Of a stretch of DNA of 16,049 bases, positions 1 through 8,083 are shown one piece after another. The position numbers and the translations under genes are program-made. Positions within the stretch are counted from its first letter, which is position 1; every line of letters starts with the position of its first letter. Origin of the DNA: Saccoglossus kowalevskii (taxonomy: Eukaryota; Hemichordata; Enteropneusta; Harrimaniidae); contig NW_003149268.1 in assembly GCF_000003605.2 (NCBI RefSeq), positions 100,712-116,760 of the forward strand, given 5' to 3'. The notes beneath the pieces are model-generated. The model ran no database searches. It was given only the letters and a program-made list of their open reading frames with translations, and was not told where the DNA came from.

Positions 1-1
1 A

Positions 2-324
2 GTCATGAAACCACTAAAAAATAGCTAATTATCATGCAAATTAGGTAATTAATATGCACGGATTTTTACCAAAAATTAATCAAATCTGCGCATATGTTCA
101 GAGCATCTATGTACCAAGTTTCATCAAAATCCAATGAGTGGTTGTTTAGATATCAGTGGAACAGTCATAGAACAGCTAAAAATTAGCTAATTATCATGCA
201 AATTAGGTAATTAACGAGCATGGATTTTTACCAAAACCTAATCAAATCTGCGCATTGGCCCAGAGCATCTATGCACCAAGTTTCATCAAAAACCGATGTA
301 TGGTTCTTGAGATAGCAGTGGAAC
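2..324. repeat. Two-copy 162-bp minisatellite (family A)
   Basis: Two direct units, about 2-163 and 164-324, share landmarks 161-162 bp apart: TAGCTAATTATCATGCAAAT, a TTTTTACCAAAA block, an AATCAAATCTGCGCAT block, an AGAGCATCTATG block and TTTCATCAAAA. The array may begin before the window. It is followed by a CA-rich microsatellite and a hairpin. Diverged copies lie at 811-960 and 3449-3800 in the opposite orientation. There is no coding potential. Seen directly; the assignment to a mobile element is inference. Confidence 0.85.
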
Positions 325-330
325 AGTCGG

Positions 331-388
331 ACACACATACACACACACACATACACACATACACACATACACACATACAGACACACTA
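331..388. repeat. (CACATA)n/(CA)n microsatellite
   Basis: This is a run of ACAC and ACACAT units ending in ACAGACACAC, lying directly after the second minisatellite unit. The same order (minisatellite, CA tract with an internal CAGACACAC, then a hairpin) recurs at 13660-13942. Confidence 0.95.
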
Positions 389-396
389 ACTGCAAA

Positions 397-428
397 GACT
401 CCCATTTTGTGCTTCGCACATGGGAGTC
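397..428. repeat. Terminal hairpin of family A element
   Basis: The left arm GACTCCCA (397-404) pairs with TGGGAGTC (421-428), and TGTGC (408-412) pairs with GCACA (416-420). This gives a 13-bp stem with a TTT bulge and a TTC loop. It sits right after the microsatellite, where rolling-circle elements of the Helentron type carry a terminal hairpin. A decayed reverse-complement copy is at about 3447-3478. Confidence 0.8.
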
Positions 429-547
429 AAAAACATATTTATCCTTACAAAGATGAGTAAAACACCGAGTATGATGTGTTTTTTCCTAAATAAAAGTACA
501 ATATTTGCTATATTAAAATGAAGGTCATGTACACCAAAGATCACATT

Positions 548-650
548 TGTTGTATACTGAATCATTAAAATTTGACTTTATTTTGACCAGAGAAACACCT
601 CGGTAATTTTAATTTAGTACATGTGCTACTAAAATAGCATTGTCTGAAAT
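548..650. repeat. Shared downstream module, copy 1
   Basis: This segment runs from TGTTGTATAC through a TTTATTTTGACCAGAGA block to a TGCTACTAA block. Related sequence recurs at 13990-14080 and, less completely, at 4119-4190, all in the same orientation. Copy 1 and the 13990 copy both lie roughly 50-120 bp beyond a hairpin that closes a minisatellite plus microsatellite. It is probably part of the same mobile element family. Confidence 0.6.
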
Positions 651-744
651 GTTTACATTGTAATTTTGATGAGATTGTTCCTGATTTAAGATCAATGTTT
701 TTATCGAGCACATGGTTCTCTAAAATCATATTCCTTTTTGAGCG

Positions 745-793
745 AAAAGGTTAGGGTTTATAGTGCATAAAAAGGTTAGGTTTTATAATGCAT
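745..793. repeat. 24/25-bp tandem duplication
   Basis: Two adjacent units, 745-768 and 769-793, both read AAAAGGTTAGG, then TTTATA, then TGCAT with small differences. It is noncoding and lies upstream of the first visible M6PR-like exon. Confidence 0.85.
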
Positions 794-810
794 ACATTCA
801 GAGCTTACCC

Positions 811-960
811 TGCTGGTGTGTCTGTCTTTTTCACCGATATCTCATGTGCTATGATTTCTATGAAATATTGTTTGTAAGTGCTTTCAAATAATCAGCAAGG
901 CCTCATCTGTTTTAGCTCAAATCTATGCATACAAAATTACCTAAGTTGCATAACAGCTTA
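811..960. repeat. Diverged family A minisatellite unit, reverse orientation
   Basis: The segment starts with a short GTGTGTCTGTC tract (remnant of the CA tract on the other strand), then CACCGATATCTCA, AATCTATGCATA and AAAATTACCTAAGTTGCATA. This matches the reverse complement of the units at 2-324 in order and spacing. It is a single, strongly decayed copy. Confidence 0.55.
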
Positions 961-1088
961 GTTTAGATTATTCAGGTTGTATTTAGAAGAGCTAGTAAAT
1001 CACAATGGTGAATCTCTGAAAAAATATTCAACATTTTATGCCTATGCTTGTATTATTTTTGTTTAATTTTGTTTTGTTTTTATTTTAG

Positions 1089-1195
1089 TACAATATTACA
1101 GTGCGCTATTCAGGAGCATGTTTACCACCGCAGCCTATACCAGTTCCGAAGGATAGCAGTAGCAGTCTTAGTGCGGGCTCCATACTTCTCATAAT
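1089..1195 (+). CDS. M6PR: Cation-dependent mannose-6-phosphate receptor-like, exon at lumen/membrane boundary
   Basis: This internal exon of 107 bp has acceptor TTTTATTTTAG before 1089 and donor GTAAGT at 1196. Its 35 codons plus two bases encode a lumenal stretch with an N-I-T glycosylation sequon near its start, a GAC segment with one cysteine, a proline-rich linker (PPQPIPVP) and a serine run. It ends at LSAGSILLI, the start of the membrane helix. The match to vertebrate M6PR in the same place (single cysteine, linker, then LSVGSILL) is the main evidence. CD-MPR carries mannose-6-phosphate-tagged acid hydrolases from the trans-Golgi to endosomes. The lumenal ligand-binding domain lies before the window. 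The exon ends after two bases of a codon (ATA with the next exon). Confidence 0.8.
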
Positions 1196-1201
1196 GTAAG
1201 T

Positions 1202-1236
1202 GTCCCCCCCCCCCTCACACACACACTCATACACAT
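1202..1236. repeat. C-tract followed by (CA)n
   Basis: A run of C residues followed by CACACACACA and CATACACA begins just inside the intron after the first receptor exon's donor. It is a simple repeat, likely length-variable, and lies only a few bases from the splice site. Confidence 0.85.
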
Positions 1237-1323
1237 TATTGATATCAAAATTATTACAAAAAAAAGCGTTGTTGCGCTCTCAAGGCCAGTCAGGGAATTT
1301 GAATGAATGGTTGGCAAAAAATT

Positions 1324-1435
1324 AAGAGCAGTGTGCATTTCAATTTTGAGTAAACAATGTAATTTACATGCATTGTATACGTTGTAAGGGACCCATATCT
1401 TATGTGTCACGTCTTGACAACTTGACAATTTCACT
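1324..1435. repeat. Dispersed repeat, copy 1 (GGGACCCATAT family)
   Basis: It contains AGCAGTGTG, an AATGTAATTTACATGCA block, GTATACGT and GGGACCCATAT. It matches the reverse complement of about 6440-6553, where the same blocks occur in the same order. It lies in the intron between the first two receptor exons. Family unknown. Confidence 0.5.
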
Positions 1436-1958
1436 TTTCATATTTGAGAATATTCAATGGGTTTTAAATTCTTAGATTTTCCAAGAAAAATTATGAGTTA
1501 TATTGTAGTTGTACAATAATCATATTGTTGTAATTTAGCAAATTTTACAGATCAGTGTAAACGCAATACTCAGAACAATTTAGTTTTCTTTTTAAGCCGA
1601 AAAAATGTGTTGACTTGAGGGTGCCCTTCCATTGGCACAGAGAACTAAAACAAGGATTTTTTTTTTCCCATGATGTACCATGCCAACAAAATACCAAAGG
1701 TTACTGAAAAGTGTTTTTATACAATTCACTTCCTAAAAATTTAAAGTGTTTAAACAAAAATGTGTCTACCTGCCCCACTTGTTTTTGTGGAGCCCGTAAT
1801 TGAAACCACAAATTTTAGGTGGGGTTGAACAATCGCTGGAAATCCTTTGATTTAATGTTCTCGCATTTCTGCAACATGCACATATTTCATATGATACTGC
1901 TAGTAAATTTTCATGCGAGTAACTATAATCAACCTACGGTACATTTTTTTTATTTCAG

Positions 1959-2082
1959 ATTTATTCCTGCAATAGCATTGTACTTCATTATTGGAATTCT
2001 AATTAATAAAATCCAAGGTCACCAAGGAGTGGAGCTTCTACCGCATCATGAATTTTGGACAAGTCTTCCAGAATATATCAGT
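1959..2082 (+). CDS. M6PR: Cation-dependent mannose-6-phosphate receptor-like, membrane and proximal tail exon
   Basis: This 124-bp exon sits between acceptor TTTTTTTTATTTCAG and donor GTAAGT. It encodes the rest of the membrane helix (FIPAIALYFIIGILI) and then the cytosolic tail start: NKIQGHQGVELLPHHEFW and TSLPEYIS. The spacing from the membrane to the Phe-Trp pair resembles that of vertebrate CD-MPR, where the tail Phe-Trp pair is a known endosome-to-Golgi retrieval determinant. It joins in phase to the exons on both sides. Together the three exons give about 100 residues: lumenal end, one helix and a tail of about 50 residues. Confidence 0.85.
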
Positions 2083-2509
2083 GTAAGTTGTCTTATTACA
2101 CTCTTATTTCATAGAGGCATCAATGTTTTTTAAATGACTGTTTAAAACAATTAAAACCAAATGCATAGTAGTATAAAACCCGTCAATGATCACAGGATAC
2201 ATGGAAAGACTCATAGGTAATGGACATTACCAATTGTCTTCTTTAGCCAAATGAATGAAGCATTAAGATCTTTTCACAATGAATGTTTTATAAATATTGT
2301 ATAAATTTTCATTAAAAAAAAAAACGTTTATGCATTTATGAAATGGTGTGTATACATCAAGTCTTGAAAACACCAATTTATTCAAAAGTTTTACACATTC
2401 ATGTGTTGTGGACACCTTTAGAAAATAACTGCCTAGGCTGATTGTAATTCCCACCTTACACAAACATAAATCTTACGATCCATATGCGCATGCATTCATT
2501 TTAGGATCT

Positions 2510-2749
2510 GATTCAAGATGGCCGACTCTCTGCCATTTTCATCATAATTAAAAATGCATCAAGTATTTCTGCCATTTATAGTGGGATTTTGAATCTTGTT
2601 AGAAGAACATCTTGTTTTTACAGATATATGATTTAAAATGGCTGGTTGGTGGCCATTATGATTTTGAAAATGCTATTCCAAAAGCATATCTCTGACTTCT
2701 CTGGACCGATTAAATTCAAACTTTACCAATACATGTTATATTACAGATT
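2510..2749. repeat. Two-copy 120-bp tandem repeat in receptor intron
   Basis: Units start at 2510 (GATTCAAGATGGCCGAC) and 2630 (GATTTAAAATGGCTGG), 120 bp apart. Each continues with a GCCATT(T/A)TCAT or GCCATTATGAT block and an AAAATGC block. The arrangement of AAATGGC/GCCATT blocks is typical of dispersed invertebrate minisatellites. It is noncoding and lies wholly within the intron 2083-2896. Confidence 0.6.
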
Positions 2750-2896
2750 GCAGATTGCTGACTGACATATATTTGACATTATTAACGTTACAATTCTGTC
2801 ATTACAAGACTGAGTTTCTAATATGCAACTTGAAAACACTGCATTTCATTTCACTTTTGTCTATGACGTTGTTGTTTTTTTCTCATATTTTTGCAG

Positions 2897-2968
2897 GATG
2901 GCATCAAGTATGCATGGGAATGTGTCACATGTCAAAGGAAGAAGGAAGAAGGATACGAATCCATCTAA
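2897..2968 (+). CDS. M6PR: Cation-dependent mannose-6-phosphate receptor-like, last coding exon
   Basis: After acceptor TTTTTGCAG the exon encodes DGIKYAWECVTC, then QRKKEEGYESI and a TAA stop at 2966-2968. Asp-Gly at the start matches the Asp-Gly of the vertebrate CD-MPR tail. The tail cysteines (CVTC) sit several residues further on than the vertebrate pair. The vertebrate acidic-dileucine end (DDHLLPM) is absent. The protein ends in YESI, which fits the YxxPhi tyrosine sorting pattern recognised by clathrin adaptors. Sequence after 2968 is presumed 3' UTR; a possible AATAAA is at about 3440, not assigned. An alternative last exon further downstream was not found but cannot be excluded. Confidence 0.8.
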   Translation, partial: DGIKYAWECVTCQRKKEEGYESI

Positions 2969-3446
2969 GAAAAGGGTGAACAAAAACTTAATCGTTGATG
3001 TAATCATGATCGACCCAAAGAATGTTGATGTTTTTTGTACACATTTTTTACTCGTACTTTATTCACACATTATTCATACACTGGTGAGTATGAGTACTTC
3101 TAGGAGTTTGTTTCGGTACATAAAAACATTAATATCACATGGATGTGCACTTAATTCAACATATCAGTGATTTTAATGTATCACGTCGCCATAATAATAA
3201 TCAATCAAAAAGTGTAATGCCATAATTTAAAGAATGAAGAGTTTTCAGTCAAACTCTTAGTTTTGTTTTTTGAAATAATGTGCTTAAAATAACATAAAAA
3301 TTAACATTATTTCAGATTATCGTATTCACTTCAAAATATTCGCTCTAATAGAAGCGCACATAAACTATGTATACAGGATCATTAACCCTTTAATATTTGA
3401 CGCTTTAAGCAACAAAGTCAACTTTTGTCATCTAACAGAAAATAAA

Positions 3447-3800
3447 CCTCCATGCAAGGCACACAATGGAAGTCTTTGCAGTTACCCTGTCTGTGTGTAT
3501 GCATGTACTGGTATCTTTCTCCCACTATTATCTTGAGAACCAATCAATGCATTTCAATAACATTTGGTACATAGATGCATTGGGACAATGCATACAACTG
3601 ATTTTTTTGGGTTTAAATCTGTGCATATTAATATCTAAGTTGCTTAATAATCAAATTTTTGCCACCGATATCTCAAAAACCAATTATTACATTTAAAAAA
3701 AAACTTGGTACATAGATGCCAAGGGACAATGCACAGACCTGATTAGTTTTGGATTGAAATTAGTGCATACTCAGAAAATCAGATTGAAATTAAACTTGTC
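3447..3800. repeat. Family A element, reverse orientation: decayed hairpin, microsatellite and two minisatellite units
   Basis: Read left to right, it begins with a decayed hairpin (CTCCAT at about 3448, ATGGAAGTC at about 3466) and AAGTCTTTGCAGTTA. A GTGTGTATGCATG tract follows, then unit 1 from about 3530 (ATCTTGAGAACCAAT, TTTGGTACATAGATGC, GGGACAATGCATA). Unit 2 runs from about 3665 (GATATCTCAAAAACCAAT, ACTTGGTACATAGATGC, GGGACAATGCACAGA, CTGATTAGTTTTGG). Block order equals the reverse complement of 1-428. Unit spacing is about 135 bp, shortened by deletions. Confidence 0.7.
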
Positions 3801-4118
3801 GCACAGGTGCTCTGGAATAAGTTAGACTGCACAATCAAATGTTTTTGTTTTAATAAGAATTTTCTGTGAATATTGTTAAATTTTCACATTGTGTTCATCT
3901 CAAATAGCAGCCTATATTAGTTTTTCTTTAATTTTAAATATTTCCTATGTTTATTCCATATGCCTTCAAAATCTCTCAGCACATGGGAGTTCTTTCTAAG
4001 TTCTCAAGAGCTATAGCAGTTAATAATTATTTGGTGTAAAATTAACAAATAAAAAGTTCAAATTGGGACACCAAAATTTCAGCACGAAATATTATGGCAT
4101 TTAGAGGGTTTAAGTGTA

Positions 4119-4190
4119 ATTTATTTTTACCATAGACACAACTCTGTCATTTACTTAAGGACATGTGCTACTAATGCAAAACATATGAAA
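4119..4190. repeat. Shared downstream module, copy 2
   Basis: It contains a TTTATTTTTACCATAGACAC block, CTCTGTCATTTA, and ACATGTGCTACTAA, in the order seen at 548-650 and 13990-14080. A possible half-hairpin (GCACATGGGAGT, about 3979-3990) lies 130 bp upstream. It looks like the tail of a second, largely deleted element in the + orientation. Confidence 0.55.
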
Positions 4191-4279
4191 TTGGAAATAA
4201 TTTTAGAGCGTTCACCAGGACAAATTTCATGGGAATTACTATGAATCTACACTATTTTGTAGAATGCTGACCTATTGTA

Positions 4280-4342
4280 TTAACCCTTAGCTGGTCATGT
4301 CAATGTAAAAGTAGTACTTGGGGCTAACAGGATAAGGGTTAA
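4280..4342. repeat. Short palindromic element TTAACCCTTA...TAAGGGTTAA
   Basis: A perfect 10-bp inverted repeat (4280-4289 and 4333-4342) bounds 63 bp. Internal landmarks GCTGGTCATGTC, AATGTAAAAGTA and GGCTAACAGGAT recur in a diverged copy at 9571-9630. A miniature palindromic element or a structured repeat is likely. Family unknown. Confidence 0.65.
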
Positions 4343-4599
4343 ATTGTCACAGTCAATGCACTGCGTCATATTTAAAATGGGTCTCATGTGGCCTATACAT
4401 CGTGCATTTCAAATTTGTGATACTTGACGAGTGCGACTTTCATCTTCTTTTAGTTATATTGATATTCATTATTTGTTTTTCACAATATACGGTAAAATAC
4501 TACATGCCATTTTAGCAAAATTGACTCAATCCATGAATTACCAGAATCTTAATTCACATAAGGTATCACAACAACTTCATTGTGAAAATATACTTTCTG

Positions 4600-4738
4600 T
4601 TAAAGCGAGAGGGTCGTCACCTGCGGACGTGCGGAATTGAGTCCCAAGCGATGATAACAACACACGCTAAGAACGCAAAGGCTCATGACATGCTATGGCC
4701 ACCTGACACACGCGTAGGTGACGACTCCCTCGCTTTAA
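4600..4738. mobile_element. 139-bp terminal-inverted-repeat (MITE-like) element
   Basis: The left end (4600-4625) starts TTAAAGCGAG and continues through TCGTCACCT. The right end (4711-4738) is its reverse complement: AGGTGACGA then CTCGCTTTAA, about 25 bp with a few mismatches. The interior is more GC-rich than its surroundings and has no ORF. The TTAA ends could be part of the repeat or a target-site duplication. A DNA-transposon-derived MITE is the best guess. Superfamily cannot be assigned. Confidence 0.65.
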
Positions 4739-4870
4739 ATTAGCTTCATTTTGAATTACAGGGTAGCTAATTTAGGTAAAATAGCGAGCTAGCTAAAAAT
4801 GTTTTACAGTGCACATAGTTGCATGTTTTTCAAAGTCACAATATGTATGTTACAGTTTGACTTTTAACCC

Positions 4871-4894
4871 ATTGATTTGATTTGATTTGATTTA
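4871..4894. repeat. (GATTT)n microsatellite
   Basis: Four tandem GATTT units flanked by near-copies. A simple repeat in intergenic sequence. Confidence 0.9.
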
Positions 4895-5256
4895 ATGAGC
4901 CTAGTAATATATCACCTTTTTTTGAACAGAATAGTTTGGTGGTGTTTTTGCTGAATCTAGATAATAAATATATCCGGCTCAGGTATTTAAAATTTTGTGA
5001 TGTTCGGTAGGGAAGGGTCGGGTAAATCCAGCAGCATGAAAATAAGAGAATTAGCCAAATAGTAATTTGTATTTTATGTGTATAGTTGAATTTTTTTGTT
5101 ACAACTTTCAGATTTTCTTTCACTGCTTATTTAATTCAAGCTGGTTTGAGTTTGATATTTCTTGCAAATTTTGATTGAAAGTTTCCAACATTTAGTTGTA
5201 CAGAATATTTTGTAAAAAGGGACAGAATTGGTCACCGGTAAGAATTGTACACAATA

Positions 5257-5425
5257 TACTGTAAATACATGCATTCTCGCTGGTTTTTAATTTCACTATT
5301 TTCATCGATAAGTGAAATCTGCTATAAGTGAAATAACAATAGAACTCACTATTCCCTTGTCAACTCCATTATCTTAAAATCCAGTGAAATTAAATGCCAG
5401 TGAAAATAAATGGTTTCACAGAACG
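5257..5425. mobile_element. Palindromic MITE-like element, TACTGTAAAT ends
   Basis: The left arm from 5257 reads TACTGTAAATACATGCATT, then CTCGCTGGTTTTTAATTTCA. The right arm is its imperfect reverse complement: TCCAGTGAAATTAAATGCC, AGTGAAAATAAATGGTTTC, then CACAGAA at about 5422. The arms are about 35-45 bp and the centre holds further GATAAGTGAAAT/AAGTGAAATAA blocks. Elements with TACTGTAAAT ends and TTAATTTC/GAAATTAA arms are widespread in invertebrate genomes (general knowledge). No coding potential. Confidence 0.6.
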
Positions 5426-6439
5426 TTGTTAGTTGGTCATAACATAAGCATCTTTGTATGGTTTAATGCTATGGCCAATGTTAACTTGCTGTACAACTTG
5501 TTTAAAGCCTCAATTTCACTACTGACATATTTGCAAGTCACAGCGCCCTCTATGGAGTTTTATTCTTTTCTTCTGTTTTTTTTTTAAACTACTTATAGCT
5601 GCAATGCAAATTTGTGATAAATACGGTGGTAGTTTGTGAAGATGAAAATACGGATCTGTTCTTGTCATTCATTTAAGAATGTCATTAGGTGGTTTACAGT
5701 CTGAAGATCAATGTATAGAAATGGCCTTGCTGGGAACAGGAAAAGCTGTCTAAACTAATCAGCAAAAAAAACAATGAAAAATTGTTTACTTCACCGATGT
5801 AAATTTTTGAAGAGTACCATACTTAACAGCATCTGATTTCTTTAATGCTCATCTTGTGGGTCAAAGGATTTTCTCATTTATGCTGAGGTAAAATACATAT
5901 CATTGTGATGGGCTTCCTTATAATGTATTTGATAATAAACCTTGTATATAAAAGCACAGGTCTGTAACATTGGCTAATGTACAAATGCCAAGATTTTTTT
6001 ATACAAATATTTTTACATGTGACAATTTGCCAATCATGTTATTATACAGAAAATTTTCTAGGATGAATCTGTGTCTTTGTATTGTAGTTTTCACCTGCAT
6101 CAGCCAATAGGCACATTTATTTTTATGGCATAAATGAACTAGGGAAGTGGGTTTATGCATGTATACAGAAATGTGACTTGGGGGGGGGGTGATAAAATTG
6201 GTGGCTGGAGTATTAGTTGAAAGATTAAGGGATCCAAAATACGATGTGGTTTTCTGTGGTGGTTTACTTGTATGTACCATCCTGTCCCAGCCAACTAAAT
6301 CTACATCTTGTGATACTTGGCTTTGAACCAGATTGCTGGTATCTTCCTTCAATGCTGTGTGCGTACATGTATAGCACAGGATCTAATGATTATCAGCCCT
6401 TCAAAGTCACCTTAACATGTTATACTTCTGTTATGAAAT
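5426..6439. other. Intergenic, no supported feature
   Basis: AT-rich sequence between the convergent genes. Open frames here (for example 5999-6352 on the - strand, 6244-6441 on the +) show no recognisable domain, no splice-site support and low-complexity composition. A G9 run lies at about 6181. Nothing else stands out. Confidence 0.6.
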
Positions 6440-6553
6440 GAACATTGCATGACGTTTGATGTGGGTCCCATATGACGTATACAACATGCATGAACTCAAT
6501 TATTTATTTAAATGTAATTCAAAAGTGTTATGCATTGTGACCACACTGCTTTA
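6440..6553. repeat. Dispersed repeat, copy 2 (reverse orientation)
   Basis: It contains TGGGTCCCATATGACGTATAC, ACATGCATG, AATGTAATTCAAAA and CACACTGCT, the reverse complement, block by block, of 1324-1435. A weaker third match around 7590-7645 shares only CATATGGGACCC and CAGTGTTGTAA. Confidence 0.5.
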
Positions 6554-6800
6554 CATAACTGATGGAAGGGGACAGTGCTAATACGTAAATGTATGGTACC
6601 ACCACGAGGAAACCACACCTCTACATCAAACTGATTACAACAGGTGTTTGAACACTTATCATTTAAAGTCCAATCATTTTATCTAGTTGTAGCGTAAATG
6701 AAGGGATTAGATTGTACAAGGTTTTGAAAAAAAAAATAAACTTTTTGCTATCATGTAAAGTTTACGTCTCTGGATAATATTCTTCAATGTGTAATTACTA

Positions 6801-6856
6801 TTTTTGTCCAGCTTAGGAGGAAATACAATTTTTGTCCACCTTAGAAAGAAATGCAA
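6801..6856. repeat. 28-bp tandem duplication
   Basis: Two adjacent units (6801-6828 and 6829-6856) begin TTTTTGTCCA and TTTTTGTCCACC and both end in AAAT(A/G)CAA. Nothing coding here. Confidence 0.9.
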
Positions 6857-7649
6857 TTTCAATATATGGGCTTACTGCTTCAACACCTGCCACACAAAGC
6901 AGGTGCAGTTTTTCATGGTCAGGTTGGACATAATCACATGATATACTCTAAACATCCCTTTTTAACCAAAATCTGCTTTACTTTCATTAAAAAATAAAAA
7001 ACACTGCTACAGTGTTATATAAAAAAAAAATGTTTTTGCATATTTGTAAAATTGTGACACCAATGAATTTGAATGTATAGAAGAAATGTACATATGTTTG
7101 CATGTCCCCTCAGGCACATCATAGTTTATTTAAATGGTTAAAATTCAAATGAAAGTATGATATAATTAATATACAATTATAGTATGTGTTGCGTGCAGGT
7201 ATCAACAGCTTCTTGTGCTTGTCACAGGGTTGAAGGACATGGTATCAGATGCTGACTGTAACTTTGGGTGTTAAGCTGAATTACTGATTAACTTCTCTCA
7301 CCATAACAAACCATTCAAAATGCATGCAACAACTGTCACCTCATTTGTATAAATGTAAAACAGTTCTATAATAGTCCCAAAAACGATCATGATGGTTAGA
7401 TATATATTTGAGATGTGTTTATTTGTGTCTTTTCAATAAAACAACCAAGAATCCTTTAGAGATTGCTGGTCATCATAGTCCAGTGTGTTCAAATGTGTAA
7501 ATAAACAACACATTTGCAGAATTTGATATGTCAACATACAAGCTGCTCTCTGATTGGTCAGAATGTTAGGTGTTAGGGTTGGGTAGCCAATCAGGCACAG
7601 TGTTGTAAATAGCTTTGCATTGACTTGACACATATGGGACCCTTATCGA
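6857..7649. other. Intergenic, no supported gene
   Basis: Mostly AT-rich filler. A short open stretch from 7200 to 7275 follows a CAG, but its acceptor lacks a pyrimidine tract. The - strand ORF at 7433-7633 has no domain. Some of the right part could be 3' UTR of the GFM2-like gene if a distal poly(A) site is used. Confidence 0.5.
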
Positions 7650-7680
7650 ACACACACACACACACACACGCACACACACA
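7650..7680. repeat. (CA)n microsatellite
   Basis: ACAC units with one CGCA interruption. Simple repeat downstream of the GFM2-like gene. Confidence 0.95.
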
Positions 7681-7769
7681 GCTGTGATGACCAACTTTCA
7701 AATGATGATTGTACAGTGAATTTCATAAAGGCATGAATGTTTTTGATATAATTGACCAATTACAATGTA

Positions 7770-7775
7770 TTTATT
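7770..7775 (-). promoter_or_regulatory. Candidate poly(A) signal for GFM2-like gene
   Basis: TTTATT on the + strand gives AATAAA on the - strand, about 180 bases after the stop codon, and is the nearest canonical hexamer seen downstream of it. In an AT-rich region such a match can occur by chance. Confidence 0.35.
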
Positions 7776-7888
7776 CATGCATGGCAGGGAAGAAAATTTG
7801 CGAAAACGTGTGGGTAATAATAATTACCAAATTGTTTCTATAATCAATGAAAATATTCATGCCTCCATGAAATTCATTGTAGTAATGA

Positions 7889-7906
7889 ACAAACAAACAA
7901 ACAAAC
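7889..7906. repeat. (AAAC)n microsatellite in presumed 3' UTR
   Basis: Four AAAC units lying 55 bases beyond the GFM2-like stop codon. Probably transcribed as GTTT repeats in the 3' UTR. Confidence 0.85.
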
Positions 7907-7957
7907 TATATAAATATAATATAATCTCAAGCAGATGATCCAGCGTCAACAATTACG

Positions 7958-8083
7958 TTAAAATCCACCTAATTTGTTGACTACTTTAAGCTGTTCTTGT
8001 GTGGACATCAGTTCGTAATGAGACAAATGAAGCGAACATGTCGCTGTCCCCGATGTCAAGGTTCGCAGAGCAGTAGTGTAGCC
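7958..8083 (-). CDS. GFM2: Mitochondrial ribosome-releasing factor 2, last coding exon
   Basis: Read on the - strand, acceptor CTTTCAG (8090-8084) precedes 41 codons and a TAA at 7960-7958. The protein is GYTTALRTLTSGTATCSLHL, then SHYELMSTQEQLKVVNKLGGF. The G-Y-T-T-x-L-R-T-L-T-S-G-T-A-T block is the conserved end of domain V in EF-G proteins (human GFM2 has GYSTVLRTLTSGSAT). GFM2 works with the mitochondrial recycling factor (MRRF) and GTP to split post-termination mitoribosomes in the matrix. The terminal 12 residues are not conserved with human, as is usual for this tail. The exon joins in phase 0 to 8745-8876. Confidence 0.93.
   Translation of the reverse strand, partial: GYTTALRTLTSGTATCSLHLSHYELMSTQEQLKVVNKLGGF

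Noticed and set aside
228-419. 63-codon - strand ORF rich in Cys-Val-Tyr
   Set aside because: It is the translation of the CACATA microsatellite and hairpin and has no domain.
1819-2133. 104-codon + strand ORF treated as a single gene
   Set aside because: Only its 1959-2082 part is coding, as an exon of the receptor. The rest is intron read through both splice sites.
2755-3170. Two overlapping + strand ORFs
   Set aside because: The 2823-3170 frame runs over the last receptor exon in the wrong frame. The other frame contains the true exon only from 2897 to 2968.
4637-4650. tRNA or SINE B-box-like sequence
   Set aside because: No A box or cloverleaf is present at the right distance, and the site lies within an inverted-repeat element.
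5999-6441. Opposing ORFs of 117 and 65 codons
   Set aside because: They are mirror shadows in AT-rich DNA, with no recognisable domain, no conserved motif and no splice support.
7200-7275. Possible last exon on the + strand (open after CAG, ending in TAA)
   Set aside because: There is no pyrimidine tract before the CAG, no upstream partner exon and no recognised protein.
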